DNA of 64,000 nt from Oscillospiraceae bacterium (lineage in GTDB: Bacteria; Bacillota; Clostridia; Oscillospirales; Acutalibacteraceae). Shown piece after piece: positions 45,201-52,688 of the stretch (the stretch's first letter is position 1; every line of letters begins with the position of its first letter). The translations under genes were made by a program, and so were the position numbers. The notes under the pieces are model-generated. The model was not told the origin of the DNA, ran no database searches, and saw only the letters and a program-made list of their open reading frames with translations. The DNA is taken from the NCBI GenBank assembly GCA_015065925.1, contig SVPL01000007.1, positions 1-64,000 of the forward strand, written 5' to 3'.

Positions 45201-45323
45201 AAAAAGCTCCTCCTTTTTGAGGTCACAGTTCCACGCCCAAAAGGGTGTGCAACGATACTCTGAGGTTGGATTTTTAAAAAGCTCAGTGCTTATTTTTTCT
45301 GATTTATTTTTTGGATAAAGCAT
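42237..45323 (-). CDS. Large glycosyl hydrolase (GH106/alpha-L-rhamnosidase-like)
   Basis: The 1028-residue protein has an N-terminal catalytic barrel with FWAWNCDLKKEELFKEIDFM, GGFHMHTRVGM, WLYDEDKWPSGFAGG and FTDEPQVTHKG, a pattern I associate with GH106-like alpha-L-rhamnosidases and related unnamed glycosyl hydrolases. The later part contains beta-sandwich (sugar-binding, GH2-like) domains near residues 800-1000. There is no signal peptide, so it acts in the cytoplasm on imported oligosaccharides. It begins after a terminator that ends the rpoD-led operon. The exact GH family and substrate are uncertain. Confidence 0.7.
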   Translation of the reverse strand: MLYPKNKSEKISTELFKNPTSEYRCTPFWAWNCDLKKEELFKEIDFMKEMGMGGFHMHTRVGMSTTYLSDEYMEFIRACTEKAKNDNMLAWLYDEDKWPSGFAGGYVTKNPKHRQKFIIFTPEPYAEASVCGAESDDASAKIDGKQGNGVLLAKYDVELDEDGYLKSYKRIEENQKGEHNEWYAYLESANNGPWFNFQSYVDTLSKEAIDEFINVTHERYKQVVGEHFGSTVPAIFTDEPQVTHKGKLNFGHEKKDITLPFTTDFDDTYKAEYGESILDKLPEVIWNKRGIVSVTRYRYHDHATERFTSAFSDNIGAWCRKNNIMLTGHMMEEPTLSSQTAAIGEAMRAYRGFDLPGIDMLCDNREFSTAKQAVSATHQFGYEGAMSELYGVTNWDFDFKGHKTQGDWQAALGISVRVPHLYWVSMKGEAKRDYPASIGHQSSWYKEYSFIEDHFARVNTLMTRGTADIKIGVIHPVESYWINFGPNDQSGEVCGELEERFKQITHWLLFNTLDFDFISESLLPEQFTGTDNGFGVGKMNYDVVIVPALQTIRGTTLNALKEFAEKGGRVIFMGEAPTLVDAVPSNAATKLAEQCQKIGWSKNALLSTLEENRDIEIRKANGHLSDNLFYAMRNDGEGKNLFICHVGAPCRIRPPMGEQYRIKIKGIYKPTLYNTLTGEIFDYPATYTDTHTVLEWECYSEDSILLRLELGKSTASKASQTLSLGEEYMQGEAELILHEPNVCVIDMARWKIDDGEWKAKEEMLKIEVAAKKELGMSVAASQGAQPWVFKADEPVNTVTLEMSVDSEIELDNVQLALEDANISTVWWNGKQIDIKPQGYYVDFSITKINIGKLLKGANILTVKLPFNVVSNIENYFLLGDFGVEVKGSKVKIIEKPKVINFGDWVNQGIPFYGGALTYRTKIEGGAKTKVSLDIISAPCITVSLDGKVVSNISLAPHTADLGQLEKGEHTLDFNVYASRVNTFGAFHWTDRVAAWYGPTAWRTKGKEWSYEYRLRESGIITSPRIIKE

Positions 45324-45370
45324 AGTCTTTACCTCCCGATATATTTATGGTTTCAGTATATATCAGAGAT

Positions 45371-45420
45371 ATAAAAAAATCAAGAGATTATTTCGAAATA
45401 AGCAAAATAATCTCTTGATT
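45371..45420 (-). terminator. Strong terminator after the GH99-like gene
   Basis: AATCAAGAGATTATTT and AAATAATCTCTTGATT form a 16-bp stem; on the minus strand seven T residues follow. It separates the gene at 45425 from the 1028-residue glycosidase gene. Confidence 0.9.
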
Positions 45421-45424
45421 TATA

Positions 45425-46540
45425 TTATTTATCTAAAAAGGTATTTTTGATTGCTTCAAGGTATCCATAGCCGTACAAATCATCGGGCTGAAGATAACTT
45501 GTTTCGGTCCACTCGTTCCAAGAATTTATTGTTACAAGAGGAACTCTGTCGGGATGAGAATCAATATACTCCTTTGCCATTTGCATTGCTTTTTGTATAT
45601 TTTCGGGAGTGTTGTTTTTTACAACCCCTTCACGAAACCTACGAAAACGAGGGTTATTATCCCAACCACATGAAATATGGGGAAAATAAGGTACAGAATA
45701 CTCTTTATCAATACGCTGCCACTCTTTTTTTACGTCTTCAAGGATTTCTAAATAATCTCTATCAATATTTGTAAAATGAACAAACTGATAATGAGAAACA
45801 CTATCTGCGTGGAGCAAAGAAACTATATTTTTTGTTGTTCCCTGCATATTAGAATCAAAGCCACTTAAATTAACGGCATTTTCGCCCCAAATAGTAATTT
45901 GAAGATGAAGATTTTTAAAGCCTGCTTGTTTTACCTTTTCTCTAAACCACTCAAGTGCCTCTTTGGTATTTTTGATTCCGCCAAGACCTTTTACAAGATT
46001 TTCAACGTCATAAATCATAAATACGGGGCAACCATCTATTTTGTAATAATTTGGCAAGGAGAAATATTTCTCAATAACGCGATTTACAACAGTTTCAAAT
46101 CTATTTCTATCAACCGCACCCTCCCATATTACAGTATCGCCATAATCATCTGAAAGGTTTATATCCCAATAATTGTTCGCATCATGATTTGCCCACATAA
46201 GATAAAATTTCATTTCATCTTTGTTCTCGGCCTTAAGAAAACCATCATTCAAGCAATTTTCTAAAAAAGGTCGGTTATCATACCAATACCAATCATAAAT
46301 AAAAACGTTAACGCCATGCTTTGTTGCACTTTCTATCTGATAACGCATAACCTCAGGGTCGGCCTCATTTTGATATCCCCATAAAGGCTTTCTATTCCAA
46401 TGATAGCCATTTTCTTTGAGGGATGAATTTTTTACAGATTGCCATTCGCCAATACCCTCGTTCCAAAATGTTCGGGTTCTGGGTTCATCGCCCGTATATG
46501 CCGGCCAGATATACGCCGCAACGTCATATTTTTGTTTCAT
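45425..46540 (-). CDS. WbsX/GH99-like glycan-active protein
   Basis: The 371-residue protein belongs to the WbsX (glycosyltransferase/GH99-like) group: it opens YDVAAYIWPAYTGDEPRT, has YQIESATKHGVNVFIYDWYWYD, and ends INSWNEWTETSYLQPD, the group's best signature. Members are found in polysaccharide loci and as GH99-like glycosidases. There is no signal peptide. It follows a small unknown gene by 17 bases at the end of the run of genes downstream of rpoD. Activity is unknown. Confidence 0.8.
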   Translation of the reverse strand: MKQKYDVAAYIWPAYTGDEPRTRTFWNEGIGEWQSVKNSSLKENGYHWNRKPLWGYQNEADPEVMRYQIESATKHGVNVFIYDWYWYDNRPFLENCLNDGFLKAENKDEMKFYLMWANHDANNYWDINLSDDYGDTVIWEGAVDRNRFETVVNRVIEKYFSLPNYYKIDGCPVFMIYDVENLVKGLGGIKNTKEALEWFREKVKQAGFKNLHLQITIWGENAVNLSGFDSNMQGTTKNIVSLLHADSVSHYQFVHFTNIDRDYLEILEDVKKEWQRIDKEYSVPYFPHISCGWDNNPRFRRFREGVVKNNTPENIQKAMQMAKEYIDSHPDRVPLVTINSWNEWTETSYLQPDDLYGYGYLEAIKNTFLDK

Positions 46541-46557
46541 TAGGAATCACCCTTAAA

Positions 46558-47118
46558 TTATTTTACAAATTCAGTTTTTGCAACCTGCTTTTGAACGGTT
46601 GATAAGAACCAACAATAAAGGGCTTCTCCCAATTCTTGGTAAATTGGATCACCGTCGTGAGAGCAAAGCATTGCAAAGGTTTGCCCTACTCTGCGGTCAA
46701 CCTCAGTTCCTCTGCGGAAGGAAAGATAATAGAAGGAAAAAGCACCTGTATCAGAGGACTTTTCAAACAAATCGGTATCTAAAGCGTGAAGCTCATCGAA
46801 AAAGGCGGTTCTTGCAGCATTTGCAATGGTTATATTGGGGCAAAACTCCTCCAAGCCTGCCATTACGGTAAAGGAAAGCAAAAGCACCTTTTGAGTTATA
46901 AGACTTTCGCTATCATTTTCCGAAATGGTAAGCTCATCCTTTTTGCATACCGAAACAAAATCCGCGGCAAGAGCTTTTCCAAGCCCCTTTGCCTTGGCTA
47001 TATTACCATTTGACTTTTCTTTTTCATATTCTGCAAGGTCGCCGTAAAGCTCTTTGTTCTTTTTAACATCATCAGATGGCTTTTCGCCAACAATTTTCAT
47101 ATCATTATCCTGACACAT
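46558..47118 (-). CDS. Uncharacterised soluble protein
   Basis: The 186-residue protein is helical and has no signal or membrane segment. I do not recognise the family for certain. Visible features are a charged N-terminus (MKIVGEKPSDDVKKNKELYGDLAEYEKEKSNG), a hydrophobic centre KVLLLSFTVMAGLEEFCPN and FAMLCSHDGDPIYQELGEALYCWFL. The ORF-track start uses a GTG three codons earlier; GGTGA fits the ATG of MCQDND better. It lies 19 bases after the TSCPD gene. Confidence 0.6.
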   Translation of the reverse strand: MCQDNDMKIVGEKPSDDVKKNKELYGDLAEYEKEKSNGNIAKAKGLGKALAADFVSVCKKDELTISENDSESLITQKVLLLSFTVMAGLEEFCPNITIANAARTAFFDELHALDTDLFEKSSDTGAFSFYYLSFRRGTEVDRRVGQTFAMLCSHDGDPIYQELGEALYCWFLSTVQKQVAKTEFVK

Positions 47119-47137
47119 TGTAATCACCAGCCTAAAA

Positions 47138-47392
47138 TTATAAAATTTCCTCTTTTGCTTGTCTTAACGCTTTAGCAAGCTGGTCGGGGCAAGAGGTACC
47201 TTTAAAACCACAGTTTATTCCCTCTAATCTATTTATAACATCATCAATATTCATACCCTCTACAAGCGAAGATATACCTTTTGTGTTTCCGTTACATCCA
47301 CCCTCAAACCTAGCCGATACAACGATATCACCATCTAGCTCAATATTTATTGAACGGGAACACACTCCCTTAGTTTTATATGTAAAATTCAA
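47138..47392 (-). CDS. TSCPD-domain protein (TIGR03905-like)
   Basis: The 84-residue protein carries the TSCPD domain: CSRSINIELDGDIVVSARFEGGCNGNTKGI and GTSCPDQLAKALRQAK, with four cysteines that probably bind zinc or a cluster. The TSCPD domain is also found at the C-terminus of vitamin B12-dependent ribonucleotide reductases. It overlaps nothing but lies 5 bases after the Rrf2 gene. Confidence 0.85.
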   Translation of the reverse strand: MNFTYKTKGVCSRSINIELDGDIVVSARFEGGCNGNTKGISSLVEGMNIDDVINRLEGINCGFKGTSCPDQLAKALRQAKEEIL

Positions 47393-47397
47393 TGCTT

Positions 47398-47796
47398 TTA
47401 GTCCTTTCTTTTTTTAAAAGTTACTTCAGAAAGTTTTTTGCGCATATATTTTGTTATATCTGAAAAAACATCCTTATATTCACAAAAGCCGTTTGGATGT
47501 GTACATCCGCAGCTGCCATCTGTGTGGCAACGGCTAAGATTTAAGGGCCCGTAAATTTCCTCCACAACCTGAAGCAAGGTAATTTCATCCGCGGGGAGCG
47601 CCAAAATGTAGCCACCCTTATTTCCCTTAAAGGATTTAACAATTCCGCCCTGCACCAATCTATGAAGTATTTTAAGGGTGAACCTTAAAGTAACGCCCGT
47701 TTTTTCGGAAATTCCTGCGGCATCTATTCTCTCAACGCTTTCAGCTAAGCAGGAAATTATTCTAATTGCGTAATCGGTTTCATTATTTAAAAACAT
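47398..47796 (-). CDS. Rrf2-family transcriptional regulator
   Basis: The 132-residue protein has the winged helix YAIRIISCLAES ... RFTLKILHRLVQGGIVKSFKGNKGGYILA and a three-cysteine region CHTDGSCGCTHPNGFC that could ligate an iron-sulfur cluster or other redox centre, as in IscR/NsrR/RirA. It is located 11 bases after rpoD, immediately upstream of the TSCPD gene. Targets unknown; self-regulation of this downstream part is possible. Confidence 0.88.
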   Translation of the reverse strand: MFLNNETDYAIRIISCLAESVERIDAAGISEKTGVTLRFTLKILHRLVQGGIVKSFKGNKGGYILALPADEITLLQVVEEIYGPLNLSRCHTDGSCGCTHPNGFCEYKDVFSDITKYMRKKLSEVTFKKRKD

Positions 47797-47807
47797 AACT
47801 CAAGCCC

Positions 47808-48875
47808 TTATTTATCCTTGAATTTATTGCTTCTTACGGGGTGACGAAGCTTGCGAAGCGCCTTAGCCTCAATCTGACGAATTCTTTCACGGGTAACATT
47901 AAATTCACTACCAACCTCTTCAAGAGTATGGCAACGACCGTCCTGAAGACCAAAGCGAAGTCTGATAACCGCTTCTTCCCTAGGTGTTAAGGTGTGTAAA
48001 ACGGTATCAATATCCTCATTTGTTATGGTTTTAAGGGCGGCATCATCGGGAGCCATAGCATCCTCATCACGGATGAAGTCCATAAGACGGCTATCCTCCT
48101 CAGGGCCGATAGGAGTTTCCATAGAAACGGGCTCCTGAGCAACACGCATTATTTCGCGAACTCTTTCTACCGAAAGCTCCATTCTTTCGGCAATAACCTC
48201 CTCGGTGGGCTCCTGACCGTTTTCGTGGAGAAGCTGACTTTGAACCTTTTTAAGGCGGTTAATGGTTTCAACCATATGAACGGGAATACGAATGGTTCTT
48301 GCTTGGTCGGCAATAGCGCGGGTAATTGCCTGACGAATCCACCAGGTTGCATAGGTAGAGAATTTAAAGCCCTTTGTATGGTCGAATTTTTCAACGGCTT
48401 TTATAAGACCTACATTACCCTCCTGAATTAAATCAAGGAAATGCATACCTCTGCCCACATATTTTTTTGCAATACTTACAACAAGACGAAGATTTGCTTC
48501 TGTAAGACGCTTTTTGGCGGCATCATCACCCTCGCAAATACGAAGTGCCAAATCAATTTCCTCATTACCGCTGAGCAAGGGCACTCGACCTATTTCCTTC
48601 AAATACACCTTAACGGGGTCATCCAAGGAGATTGCATCAATATTGGAAATATCCTCATCAAGATTTTCGGCATCAAGCTCCTCAAGAGCCAGCTCGTCCA
48701 TAGTAGGCTCATCAAAATCAAGCTCCAATACAGGTGGCTCAGCCGAAAGTATATCCACATCATCAGGAATACTGTCTATATCACCAAACTCGTCCTGCTC
48801 TTTTTCAAAGTCATCAACCTCTTTAGCCTTTGCTGTTACTTCATCTGCGGTTTTTGAAATATCCTTATTTTTCAT
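47808..48875 (-). CDS. rpoD: RNA polymerase primary sigma factor RpoD (SigA)
   Basis: The vegetative sigma factor. The 355-residue protein has region 1.2/2 ([54 protein letters not shown]), region 3, and region 4 ending [16 protein letters not shown]. The N-terminal 80 residues are a highly acidic linker ([16 protein letters not shown]), in place of a region 1.1. It starts 2 bases after dnaG. The dgt-dnaG-rpoD order is typical in Firmicutes. Confidence 0.97.
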   Translation of the reverse strand: MKNKDISKTADEVTAKAKEVDDFEKEQDEFGDIDSIPDDVDILSAEPPVLELDFDEPTMDELALEELDAENLDEDISNIDAISLDDPVKVYLKEIGRVPLLSGNEEIDLALRICEGDDAAKKRLTEANLRLVVSIAKKYVGRGMHFLDLIQEGNVGLIKAVEKFDHTKGFKFSTYATWWIRQAITRAIADQARTIRIPVHMVETINRLKKVQSQLLHENGQEPTEEVIAERMELSVERVREIMRVAQEPVSMETPIGPEEDSRLMDFIRDEDAMAPDDAALKTITNEDIDTVLHTLTPREEAVIRLRFGLQDGRCHTLEEVGSEFNVTRERIRQIEAKALRKLRHPVRSNKFKDK

Positions 48876-48877
48876 AA

Positions 48878-50647
48878 TTAGTTGCTCCTTTTTTTATTTT
48901 TTATCAATTCTTCCATTTGTTTAGCCCACGCATCATCATCAAGTTTACCTGCCTCAGAGGGTGAACTGTTGATTTTTTCTTTTTGTAATACCGATATAGC
49001 ATCATCAATACTTTTTTGAGGGTCTACAAAGGGCCCTTTGCTGTTTTGCAGTGAAGATATATATCCCATCTCCTCAGGCGAAAACTCATCTCCAAAAAGG
49101 GAAATATCGAATTTACCCAAGGCTCCGCTTATGCTTTGCTCCACTGCTTTGAAAATTCGCTTATTTATATCAGATATCATATTTTCTTCTATAAGAGCTT
49201 GATACTTTGAAAGCGAATCGGGATGAGCCATAATTACCGCAATAATGGTTTCTTCAGCCAATACTGCAAGCTTGTTTGTGCGTTTTAAAGGATTTACCTC
49301 ATTGTTTTTGTAAACAGGCTTAATAATTGCTCCGATTTCCTTTTTATGCCTGATTTTACGGTTATTGTAGCGGATTTTTTCAGCCTCTTTAATAAGAGTC
49401 GCCTTGGTTATGCCATACTGCTCTGCAAGTCTGCCCGCATATAAATCAATAGTTATGGGACTATTAATTGTTGCCAAGGCTTCGGCGGCAAGATTTAAAT
49501 ATTTGGCTTTACCGTCTGCAGTAGAGGTATCTATTCCCTGAGCCGCCATAAAGAGTTTATACTCTATTTCATTAACGGCGCCTTCTAAAACGGCTTTAAA
49601 TCGCTCAGGCCCGTTTTTCTTAATAAATTCATCAGGGTCCTTACCGTCAGGCACAGATAAAACTCTGACTTTAAGTCCCGAATCCCCAAGCACCTCAGAT
49701 GCCCTTGCAACCGCCTTTTGACCTGCGGCATCACTATCAAAACCTAATACAATTTCATTTGTGTAACGGGATATCATTCTGGCTTGCTCACTTGTGAAAG
49801 CAGTACCGAGTGTACCGATTGTATTTTCAAATCCCGCCTTATGAAGGGAAACAACATCCATATTTCCCTCAACAACCAAAAGCTGTTTTGCGCAATGATT
49901 TTTAGCAAAATTAAATCCAAAAAGAGTTTTGCTTTTTTTGTATACGGGTGTATCAGAAGTATTTACATATTTACCGCCCTTATCCTCATTTGGATGACGG
50001 CGACCGCTAAAGCCCACCACCTTGCCGTTAATTTCTATTATGGGAAACATAACGCGGTTACGAAAGCGGTCATAATAACCATTGTTTTTACCTTTGGTTA
50101 TAACATTCGCCTGCTCCATATCGGTAAGATAAAAGCCTTTGGATTTTAAGTGCTTTAAAAGTCCATCCCATTCATTGGGGGCACACCCAAGTCCGAAATG
50201 CTTGATTGTTTTAATATCCAAGCCTCTACCCGTTAAATAATCCAACGCCCATTTACCCTCGGGAGTAAAAAGATGGTTGTGAAAAAACTTTGCCGCTTCT
50301 TTATTAATTTCATAAATCTTATTTTTAAGCTTCAAATAGGAGTCGTCATAATCCCCTTCGGGAATGGTAACCCCTGCCCTATCGGCAAGTTTTTTTACAG
50401 CTTCTATATAATCTAAATTTTCAATTTTCCTAATAAATCCAAAAACATCTCCCCCTGCACCGCAACCAAAGCAATAAAAGGAGCTTGTATCGGTGTATAC
50501 CGTAAAAGAAGGAGTTTTTTCGTTATGAAAAGGGCAAAGACCGTTTAAGTTTCTACCCGCCCTTTTTAAATTAACATAGGACGAAATAACATCATCAATT
50601 GGATTTTTATATTTAATTTCCATAATTACCTCTTCGGGTATTCTCAA
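48878..50647 (-). CDS. dnaG: DNA primase
   Basis: DnaG makes RNA primers for replication. The 589-residue protein has the N-terminal zinc-binding domain ([25 protein letters not shown]), the TOPRIM catalytic core ([29 protein letters not shown]) and a helicase-binding C-terminal domain. The start is a TTG with GAGGTGA upstream and gives the family-like RIPEEVI; an internal ATG before EIKYKN is the alternative. It lies between dgt (89 bases) and rpoD. Confidence 0.95.
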   Translation of the reverse strand: MRIPEEVIMEIKYKNPIDDVISSYVNLKRAGRNLNGLCPFHNEKTPSFTVYTDTSSFYCFGCGAGGDVFGFIRKIENLDYIEAVKKLADRAGVTIPEGDYDDSYLKLKNKIYEINKEAAKFFHNHLFTPEGKWALDYLTGRGLDIKTIKHFGLGCAPNEWDGLLKHLKSKGFYLTDMEQANVITKGKNNGYYDRFRNRVMFPIIEINGKVVGFSGRRHPNEDKGGKYVNTSDTPVYKKSKTLFGFNFAKNHCAKQLLVVEGNMDVVSLHKAGFENTIGTLGTAFTSEQARMISRYTNEIVLGFDSDAAGQKAVARASEVLGDSGLKVRVLSVPDGKDPDEFIKKNGPERFKAVLEGAVNEIEYKLFMAAQGIDTSTADGKAKYLNLAAEALATINSPITIDLYAGRLAEQYGITKATLIKEAEKIRYNNRKIRHKKEIGAIIKPVYKNNEVNPLKRTNKLAVLAEETIIAVIMAHPDSLSKYQALIEENMISDINKRIFKAVEQSISGALGKFDISLFGDEFSPEEMGYISSLQNSKGPFVDPQKSIDDAISVLQKEKINSSPSEAGKLDDDAWAKQMEELIKNKKRSN

Positions 50648-50736
50648 ACGCTCACCTCATTTCAAAACCTATTTTAACATACATTATGTACCAAAAAACG
50701 GGGATTTAATTACTAATTCGTGAATTTTTTTACCTT

Positions 50737-51741
50737 TTATACATCCATTGTCCAAGATTTTGGAATAAAAAACTGTTTATAAACCTGAGTGGCATAGTGG
50801 TCGGTCATACCTGCAATATGGTCTAATACTGCACGCTCCAAGCCCTCTGTTTCAACTACGACATTGTATTCCGAAGGTAGTTTATTTGGATTTTTTATTA
50901 TGTGCTCATAAATTCCCGTAAGTATACCCGCAACCTTACTTTCTTCACCTTTGGCTATGGGATTGGTGTAAACACGCTCAAAAAGGAAATTATGTAATTT
51001 ATCAAACTGCTCTAGGATTTCAGAATCCATAACAATATCGTCAATACTGTTAAAAATAACCGATTTTACCATAGTGTTTATGCGTTCGCTTTTGGAGTAG
51101 CCTAAAATATCGCAAATTTCACTGTCAATATCCTCTTCCTTTATTATACCCGCGCGAACTGCATCATCAATATCGTGATTGATATAGGCGATTTTATCTG
51201 AAATTCGAACAACCCTACCTTCAAGACATTCTGAAAAGTCACCCTTGGTGTGATTTAAAATACCATCTAAAACCTCGGCGGTTAAATTAAGACCTTTGAA
51301 GTTTTTCTCAAGTCGCTCACACACCCTGACGCTTTGCTCAAAATGGCGGAAGCCGCTTTCGGAAATAGCATCCAAGGCTCGCTCGCCCGCATGACCAAAG
51401 GGTGTATGACCTAAATCGTGACCTAGAGCAATAGCTTCGGTTAAATCCTCGTTAAGCCTGAGCGCCCTTGAGATTGTACGGGCAATCTGTGCAACCTCCA
51501 AGGTATGAGTGAGTCGGGTACGGTAATGGTCAGATTCGGGAGACAAAAACACCTGTGTTTTGTGTTTAAGTCGGCGGAACGCCTTACAATGAATAATACG
51601 GTCGCGGTCTCGCTGAAAAGCTGTCCTTACATCGCACTCGGGCTCATAAAATTTTCTGCCCTTACTCTCACTGCTTTTAACTGCCTTAATGCTTAATGTA
51701 TTAGCTTCGATTTTTTCAGTAAGAATACGAATATTATCCAT
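50737..51741 (-). CDS. dgt: Deoxyguanosinetriphosphate triphosphohydrolase-like protein
   Basis: HD-superfamily dNTPase that cleaves triphosphate from dGTP or related nucleotides. The 334-residue protein has HRLKHKTQVF, HTLEVAQIARTISRAL, the HD motif in ALGHDLGHTPFGHAGE and the second metal region DKIAYINHDIDDAVRAGI. It leads the dgt-dnaG-rpoD gene set, as in many Firmicutes. Substrate range is unknown. Confidence 0.93.
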   Translation of the reverse strand: MDNIRILTEKIEANTLSIKAVKSSESKGRKFYEPECDVRTAFQRDRDRIIHCKAFRRLKHKTQVFLSPESDHYRTRLTHTLEVAQIARTISRALRLNEDLTEAIALGHDLGHTPFGHAGERALDAISESGFRHFEQSVRVCERLEKNFKGLNLTAEVLDGILNHTKGDFSECLEGRVVRISDKIAYINHDIDDAVRAGIIKEEDIDSEICDILGYSKSERINTMVKSVIFNSIDDIVMDSEILEQFDKLHNFLFERVYTNPIAKGEESKVAGILTGIYEHIIKNPNKLPSEYNVVVETEGLERAVLDHIAGMTDHYATQVYKQFFIPKSWTMDV

Positions 51742-51822
51742 TTTTACACCGCCTTTTTACTTTATAAATATTTTATTAATTATATTATTAGACAAAAAAT
51801 TTAAAAACCCTTTATTTTTTTG

Positions 51823-52446
51823 CTAAAATCCCATAAAAATATCTTCTGCTTCCAAAAAAGGAATTCTAGCGCAGAATTTATCGGTACATTTTAATAATAA
51901 ATCATCATAAAGCTCTGCCTTAACAGCAACCTTTAGTGACACATTATGTGTGAAATCGGTAGAAAGAATTTTAACCTCAAAGCCTTCTAAAAGTTTTAAA
52001 AGAGACTCATAATCCCCATAATCGCACTTTATTTCAAAGCTTTTAGCAGGAAGAATTGTAACAACATCAGCAGTTTGCAGGGCAAGTCGCGCCGCCTCGG
52101 AATAGGCGCGCACCAAACCACCCGTACCAAGAAGTATACCGCCAAAATAACGGGTTACAACAATGGCTATATCGGTTATTCCCGAATGGTTTATAACCTC
52201 CATTACGGGAAGACCTGCGGTGGAATGCGGCTCTCCGTCATCCGAAAAACGCCTGGTGCCGTTTTCACGCAAGGAAAAGGCATAAACATTGTGCTTTGCA
52301 TCCCAATACTTTTTACGCATAGCCGCTATAAACTCGGTTGCTTCGCTCTCTGTTTTACAAGGACAAACCGTTGCAATAAATCTTGAATGCTTGACCTCTG
52401 TTTCAACACTGCAGCTATTTAATATAGTTTTATAACCTTCCACCAT
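51823..52446 (-). CDS. yigZ: YigZ/IMPACT-family protein
   Basis: The 207-residue protein has the IMPACT signature HNVYAFSLRENGTRRFSDDGEPHSTAGLPV (part) and ITDIAIVVTRYFGGILLGTGGLVRAYSEAA. The family is conserved in bacteria and eukaryotes; the eukaryotic member modulates translation-factor kinase GCN2, but the bacterial role is unclear. The ORF-track start is a GTG three codons upstream; I chose the ATG of MVEGYKT with AGGGTGG 7 bases upstream. Confidence 0.9.
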   Translation of the reverse strand: MVEGYKTILNSCSVETEVKHSRFIATVCPCKTESEATEFIAAMRKKYWDAKHNVYAFSLRENGTRRFSDDGEPHSTAGLPVMEVINHSGITDIAIVVTRYFGGILLGTGGLVRAYSEAARLALQTADVVTILPAKSFEIKCDYGDYESLLKLLEGFEVKILSTDFTHNVSLKVAVKAELYDDLLLKCTDKFCARIPFLEAEDIFMGF

Positions 52447-52641
52447 TTTCACCACCCTTGTGATTTTTAGGATATTTGTATAATTATAGCATTTATTATC
52501 CTTTTAAGTCAATAAAAAGCGATTAAAAATCTTTATAATTTTGCTAAAATGTTTTATAATTTTTCGAAAAACGGCAGTTTTGAGCACTCACAACAAAAAT
52601 GCAAACAAAAATCAAAAACTTTTATTGATTTTTATAAAAAC

Positions 52642-52669
52642 TTGTGTTAGAATAAATTTGTATTATTAT
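52642..52669 (+). promoter_or_regulatory. Candidate promoter for the dockerin gene
   Basis: TTGTGT, 16 bases, TATTAT, about 20 bases before the ATG, with AAAGGAG between. The -35 is weak, so this is a moderate call. Confidence 0.5.
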
Positions 52670-52688
52670 ACATAAAGGAGTTTTTTAA

